A stretch of 35,199 bases of DNA from Verrucomicrobiota bacterium (GTDB lineage: Bacteria; Verrucomicrobiota; Verrucomicrobiia; Chthoniobacterales; UBA10450), in NCBI GenBank assembly GCA_003219415.1, contig QHOS01000031.1, forward strand, positions 1 through 35,199, written 5' to 3'. Both the position numbers and the translations under genes were made by a program. The notes beneath the pieces were generated by a model. It saw nothing but the letters and a program-made list of their open reading frames with translations, had not been told where the DNA came from and did no database searches. Of this stretch, positions 31,652-35,199 are shown piece by piece; the stretch's first letter is position 1; every line of letters begins with the position of its first letter.

Positions 31652-31723
31652 TATGACGGTCTAAGATGTAAAGCTTTGGGTTTTGTTCGGCAACCGCAAT
31701 CTCTTCAGTGCCCGGCAAGTCCA

Positions 31724-31779
31724 CCACGGCGAATTCGTCCGGGGGGCAAGTCCGCCAGTCGGACGGACTCGTCCCGTGG
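31724..31779. terminator. Inverted repeat in the dnaA-dnaN spacer
   Basis: Outer arms CCACGG (31724-31729) and CCGTGG (31774-31779) flank an inner hairpin GTCCG, loop ccagt, CGGAC (31750-31764). Lies between dnaA and dnaN (spacer of 182 bp). Could be an attenuator or dispersed repeat. Confidence 0.4.
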
Positions 31780-31833
31780 CGAGTTTGTAGCCGCGGTAGC
31801 TGGAATCGCAAGGTGGAAACACAGCAGTGAGGC

Positions 31834-33195
31834 TTAACGCTGAAGGGAACTATCAATGAAGGATATGGTCTGGCGGAGGTTGTCTTGTTCGGCCATCCGT
31901 TTCTTCACCAGTTTGCATGCATGCAATACCGTACCGTGATCGCGTCCTCCGAATGCGTCGCCAATTTCATTCAAGGACGCCTTGGTAAGTTCGCGCGCAA
32001 GAAACATCGCCACCTGCCGCGGAAAGGCGATGCTGGCGGGGCGCCGCTTGCTTGTCATATCGGCCACGCGCACATCAAAATGCTCAGCCACGCGTCGCTG
32101 AATTTGTTCGATTGTGATCGAATGGCGTCCTTCCTCCTGCAAAATATCCTTTAGCAAATGTTCCACGACCTCCTGGGTCAGTTCCTTGCCGCTGAGTGAT
32201 GCAAACGAAGCCACACGCATGAGCGCGCCTTCAAGCCGACGCACATTTGTGCGAATACGGCTTGCAAGAAATTGAAAAACCTCATCGCGCAATCTGATCT
32301 GCATGCCGTGCGCTTTTTTCCGCAAGATCGCCATGCGCGTCTCGATGTCCGGCGGTTGGAGCTCGGCGGTGAGTCCCCATTCAAAGCGTGAGACCAGCCG
32401 GTGCTCCAGATTTGCAATCTCCGAAGCAGGCCGGTCGCTGGAGAGCACAATCTGTTTATGTCCGTCGAAAAGCGTATTGAAGGTGTGAAAGAATTCTTCC
32501 TGGGAACGCTCTTTGCCTCCAAGAAATTGGATGTCGTCTATCAGGAGGAGATCGACCTGGCGATAACGCTTTCGGAATTTGACCAGATTACTGTGCTGGA
32601 TCGCGTCGATGAACTCGTTGATGAACAGTTCACTCGAGACATAAATCACCTTTACGTTTTTCTTCTTCGCCCAAACGTATTGGCCGATGGCCTGCATCAG
32701 GTGGGTCTTGCCAAGACCGACACCGCCATAAATGAACAGCGGGTTGTATGTGCGCGCGGGCGCCTGCGCTACGGCAAGAGCGGCAGCGTGCGCAATTTCA
32801 TTGTTCGGACCGACCACGAAAGATTCGAACGTGTTCCGTGGATTGAGCCCAGGCACGGTTCCGCCTGGTTTTGTGTTCGCGGACGGTTCGGGTAAAATTT
32901 TCTCCAGCGGCGCGGCATCCTCGACGGGCATCTGCACGCTCGTTCCCGACGGAGAGCAGAATTTTACCGGACGCGGGCCACCGAGCGTCGTTACAATGGC
33001 AGTCTGCAACGCGGGCATATAATTACTTTCTATCCAAAACTGATAGATGTTGTTTGGAACGCGAAGAGTGAGCGATTTGTCTTTCGCCTCTACAAGTTCG
33101 ACGGCCGAAAACCAGCGTTTAAAGCTGTCGGCGCTGATCTGTGGTTTAAGCGCAGCTGATAATTGCTGCCACAGCTGAGCGCATTTCTTGTCCAT
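31834..33195 (-). CDS. dnaA: Chromosomal replication initiator protein DnaA
   Basis: 453 aa from the ATG whose complement is at 33193-33195. Domain I (residues 1-75, LWQQLSAALKPQISADSFKRW) mediates self-contact. Domain II is a Pro-rich linker. Domain III begins with NTFESFVVGPNNEIAHAAAL and has Walker A IYGGVGLGKTH and Walker B LLLIDDIQFLGGKE. Domain IV binds DnaA boxes with GGRDHGTVLHACKLVKK as signature. Binds ATP and opens the origin. The AT-rich region upstream contains DnaA-box-like sites, which supports origin proximity and autoregulation. Confidence 0.98.
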   Translation of the reverse strand: MDKKCAQLWQQLSAALKPQISADSFKRWFSAVELVEAKDKSLTLRVPNNIYQFWIESNYMPALQTAIVTTLGGPRPVKFCSPSGTSVQMPVEDAAPLEKILPEPSANTKPGGTVPGLNPRNTFESFVVGPNNEIAHAAALAVAQAPARTYNPLFIYGGVGLGKTHLMQAIGQYVWAKKKNVKVIYVSSELFINEFIDAIQHSNLVKFRKRYRQVDLLLIDDIQFLGGKERSQEEFFHTFNTLFDGHKQIVLSSDRPASEIANLEHRLVSRFEWGLTAELQPPDIETRMAILRKKAHGMQIRLRDEVFQFLASRIRTNVRRLEGALMRVASFASLSGKELTQEVVEHLLKDILQEEGRHSITIEQIQRRVAEHFDVRVADMTSKRRPASIAFPRQVAMFLARELTKASLNEIGDAFGGRDHGTVLHACKLVKKRMAEQDNLRQTISFIDSSLQR

Positions 33196-33720
33196 AGCAG
33201 ACTTGTTAACAGTGTTACACAATCGCCACACTCGCTGATCGCGCGGAAAATCGCTGGGTAAAACCCAGGCAAAGTCGAGCTAATCGCCAGCGTAACTTCC
33301 GGGAGGAATCCTGAAGAAAACGGTCAAAAGTTCGTAAATACGAGGGAAAATGGACCGCGCTGAACGTTAGCGATTGATTCGATGCCCTAAGGTGACGCTG
33401 CATGTTCTGTCGTTGTTCCGGAGCCTTCTGCGTGTCGTTCATTCTCGCTGCTAAGAATTTCTCAGAAATGTTCACAACTTATTCACATGCGTTCTTGTTC
33501 TGCCTCGCCAGCGGGCTAGAGACTAGAAATCGCTTTCAAAATCGACAAGAAAAAAATGAACTTTATTTGAAATTTTATTTTCATCGCGGCCAAAAATTTT
33601 CTTGACTAGAAAAAGAAGCGCGCGTGTCCGAGAGAAAACAAAAAGAACATCCCGCTGCTGATTTTTGGCGCGGGCTCGCCCATAACAGGAGAGCAATCGC
33701 CGTGAGGGAGCGATCAATTG
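33196..33720. other. Probable replication origin (oriC) region
   Basis: Gene-free segment upstream of dnaA. It holds TTATTCACA at 33479-33487, one mismatch from the DnaA box TTATCCACA, directly after TGTTCACAA (33469-33477). It also holds a hairpin CTGGGT, loop aaa, ACCCAG (33254-33268) and an A/T-rich block at 33536-33605 suited for unwinding. TTGTGTAAC near the dnaA start (complement of about 33214-33222) may be another weak box. The site count is low and the identification rests mostly on gene context. A 67-codon open frame over the same region is not accepted as a gene. Confidence 0.55.
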
Positions 33721-33840
33721 ATCCGCGTCGCCATGATGCCATTCCGATTTGACCGAATCGACTCGAGCACGCAATTTTCTCGCCTCCAAAGTGTCACGGG
33801 GACCTTTGAAAGATCGAAAATGCGGGCGACGCACACGAAG

Positions 33841-34410
33841 ATGGGGAACTGGGAGGCAAATTGCACCTCTAATTGGAACAGTAGAGCGATACGCCGAATT
33901 CTCTCGACCGGCGTTATCAGCCTTTTTCTTTCTACTGCGCAGGCATATTCGGTCGATGAGTTGTTGCCGCCGTTCGGCTTTCGTTGGAACGACTCGATGG
34001 CGCATGTGGAAGCGGTGCTGCACGGTGCGAAAGCGAAGATCACCTCGCGGGAAAAAAAGGAGAGCCGGGACGTCTGGACAGTGGAAGGACTGCTTCATCC
34101 CGGGTTAAAGCGCACCCTGTTTACTTTTAAGCAGAGAGCGCTTGTTGCAGTGGAACTGCAATATGAATACCCGGATTGGTCGATCGAGCGATATAACCAG
34201 CGAATGGGAGAAATTCGCAAATACTTCGATGAGAAATACGGAACGGGAAAACTGGTGTCACGTTCCCGCGATACTGACACCGACGTCGTCCAGACGCTGG
34301 TAGGCTATCAATGGATGGTCGGCGCCACGATGCTCGAGCTTTTTTATTTTTCTGCGCAACACGGCCCGCTGCTTTACCGAACTATTACGGTTGACTATAA
34401 GGCGATGTAA
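33841..34410 (+). CDS. Small exported protein of unknown function
   Basis: 189 aa from the ATG at 33841; in-frame starts at 33820 and 33718 also exist. The signal peptide core lies at about residues 20-35 (ILSTGVISLFLSTAQA, cut near AQAYS). The mature part begins with ELLPPFGFRWNDSMAHVEAVL, a pattern seen in proteins that fold into a small alpha-beta sandwich (MlaA/DUF-type), and contains a later YEYPDWSIERYNQRMGEI. No catalytic residues stand out. Next to dnaA on the opposite strand. The stop codon lies within a hairpin (34401-34415). Confidence 0.65.
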   Translation: MGNWEANCTSNWNSRAIRRILSTGVISLFLSTAQAYSVDELLPPFGFRWNDSMAHVEAVLHGAKAKITSREKKESRDVWTVEGLLHPGLKRTLFTFKQRALVAVELQYEYPDWSIERYNQRMGEIRKYFDEKYGTGKLVSRSRDTDTDVVQTLVGYQWMVGATMLELFYFSAQHGPLLYRTITVDYKAM

Positions 34411-34464
34411 TCGCCTTCGTCGACACCAATGGCGGGTTTCGCCATCGCTGCTGTTAGCTTTTTT
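34401..34464 (+). terminator. Two hairpins and a T-run after the exported protein
   Basis: GGCGAT, loop gta, ATCGCC (34401-34415) contains the stop codon. ATGGCG, loop ggttt, CGCCAT (34429-34445) follows, and TTTTTT lies at 34459-34464, 13 nt after the second stem. The T-run is farther away than in a classical terminator. Confidence 0.5.
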
Positions 34465-34467
34465 CTA

Positions 34468-34500
34468 GTCTTCGAAGACCGGACAGGTTATCAGGTCTTC
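34468..34500 (+). promoter_or_regulatory. Palindromes upstream of the P-type ATPase gene (possible operator)
   Basis: GTCTTCGAAGAC (34468-34479) is a perfect 12-bp palindrome. GAAGACC (34474-34480) is repeated in inverted form as GGTCTTC (34494-34500). Three GTCTTC half-sites therefore lie within 33 bp, 26 nt before the ATG. This spacing suits a dimeric regulator, but no regulator gene is nearby. Confidence 0.45.
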
Positions 34501-34525
34501 CGCCAAATGAGCCGGGGAGTTGTTC

Positions 34526-35199
34526 ATGTCAGCCTCTGACCTTGCCGAATCCGCCAGTCCCAGCGTCGCTGGAATTCTGGCGAAGCTTGGGACCGACCCG
34601 AAGACCGGTCTGAATTCTGGCGAACTACAAGAGCGCCTGAGTAAGTACGGACCGAACGCACTGCCGGAAGACAAGAAGAGCGCGTTTTCCGGGTTGCTCG
34701 CTTATTTTTGGGGACCCATACCGTGGATGATCGAGGCTGCGGCCCTCATGGCCTTGATTGTAGGAGACTGGGGTGATCTTACGATCATTACCTCGCTTCT
34801 GTTGTTCAACGCCTTGTTAGGGTTTTGGGAGGAACACGAAGCTTCCAACGCGCTCGACGCTCTGAAGAATTCGCTGGCTTTAAAGGCGCGCGTGCTTCGC
34901 AGTGGAAAATGGGAGCAAGTCGACGCTCAGACGCTCGTCCCCGGAGATATTGTTCGCTTGTACCTCGGCGACGTAGTTCCGGCGGATTGTAAGCTCATCC
35001 GGGGCGATTACATCAGCATCGACCAATCCGCGCTCACGGGAGAATCGCTGCCGGTCAGTAAGAAATCGGGCGATGACGCATACTCGGGGTCTGTCGTCAA
35101 AGAGGGAGAAATGGTTGCAGTGATTACTGCAACCGGAGCGAACACCTTTTTTGGCCGCACCGCAAAACTGGTGGCAGGCGCCGGAAACGTTTCGCACTT
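34526..35199 (+). CDS. P-type ATPase, probable plasma-membrane proton type (P3A), 3' truncated by window
   Basis: The frame stays open to the end of the window (about 224 residues). The N-terminal cation-ATPase domain (LAKLGTDPKTGLNSGELQERL) is followed by two hydrophobic helices (about 60-100). LGFWEEHEASNALDALK is the block typical of P3A pumps. The actuator domain includes VPGDIVRLYLGDVVPADC, DQSALTGESLPV with TGES at residues 171-174, and GSVVKEGEM. The phosphorylation site lies beyond the window. It would drive ion export across the membrane; ion specificity is not certain. GGGGAG stands about 7 nt before the ATG. Confidence 0.93.
   Translation, partial: MSASDLAESASPSVAGILAKLGTDPKTGLNSGELQERLSKYGPNALPEDKKSAFSGLLAYFWGPIPWMIEAAALMALIVGDWGDLTIITSLLLFNALLGFWEEHEASNALDALKNSLALKARVLRSGKWEQVDAQTLVPGDIVRLYLGDVVPADCKLIRGDYISIDQSALTGESLPVSKKSGDDAYSGSVVKEGEMVAVITATGANTFFGRTAKLVAGAGNVSH

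Noticed and set aside
33402-33605. 67-codon plus-strand open frame in the origin region
   Set aside because: Low-complexity AT-rich end, no homologue recognised, overlaps DnaA-box-like sites.
1-35199. CRISPR array, prophage or transposase
   Set aside because: No regular direct repeats with unique spacers and no integrase or transposase gene are visible.

Overview
The window is bacterial chromosomal DNA of moderate-to-high GC. Its content suggests a soil-type Verrucomicrobiota (Chthoniobacterales / Udaeobacter-like). This rests on inference: chromosomal secreted proteins with an S74 chaperone tail, the rpmE-prfA-prmC-murA block, secreted families I associate with that phylum, and many short dispersed palindromic repeats. 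No marker gene here fixes the taxonomy.

Layout. 1-2047: the end of an RND efflux pump gene followed by its membrane-fusion partner. 2048-8075: an accessory-looking block of small exported or membrane proteins, a frameshifted gene pair, a DUF1275 membrane protein and a group-2-like sigma-70 factor. 8236-8317: tRNA-Leu(UAG). 8426-11654 (minus strand): ROK sugar kinase, DUF4388 protein and an acyl-CoA-synthetase-like enzyme. 11705-15704: rpmE, prfA, prmC, murA and a DUF4870 membrane protein (translation and cell wall). 15712-19052 (minus): endonuclease IV and an AsmA-like envelope protein. 19126-23910: DUF420 protein, DUF2007/zinc-ribbon protein, LysM protein with a degenerate YkuD-like domain, accA, two tandem exported paralogues and a proline-rich micro-ORF. 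24048-26921: two divergent esterases, ubiX and a DUF374 acyltransferase. 27065-30360: folD, a geranylgeranyl-reductase-type flavoprotein and a site-2 protease with CBS domains. 30554-33840: dnaN and dnaA (minus) and a probable oriC. 33841-35199: a small exported protein and the start of a P-type (proton-type) ATPase.

The strongest unexplained signal is a leader element present four times in the accessory block (2298-2350, 4405-4458, 6635-6703, 7124-7192). Each copy has a pyrimidine-rich/GGGA hairpin, a second hairpin whose bases change but whose pairing is kept, and an AAAATC box that starts 54-58 nt before an ATG. The genes behind it encode an S74 secreted protein, a small exported protein, a small membrane protein and the sigma factor. 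Compensatory base changes and constant spacing suggest a cis-acting RNA or regulatory element that I cannot match to a named class.

Other points of interest are an ATGA-overlapped gene pair broken at a G4 run, a structured segment directly after the gene ending at 4090, a LysM/YkuD-like protein without its catalytic cysteine, a repeat inserted in frame in prmC, and several dispersed inverted repeats.
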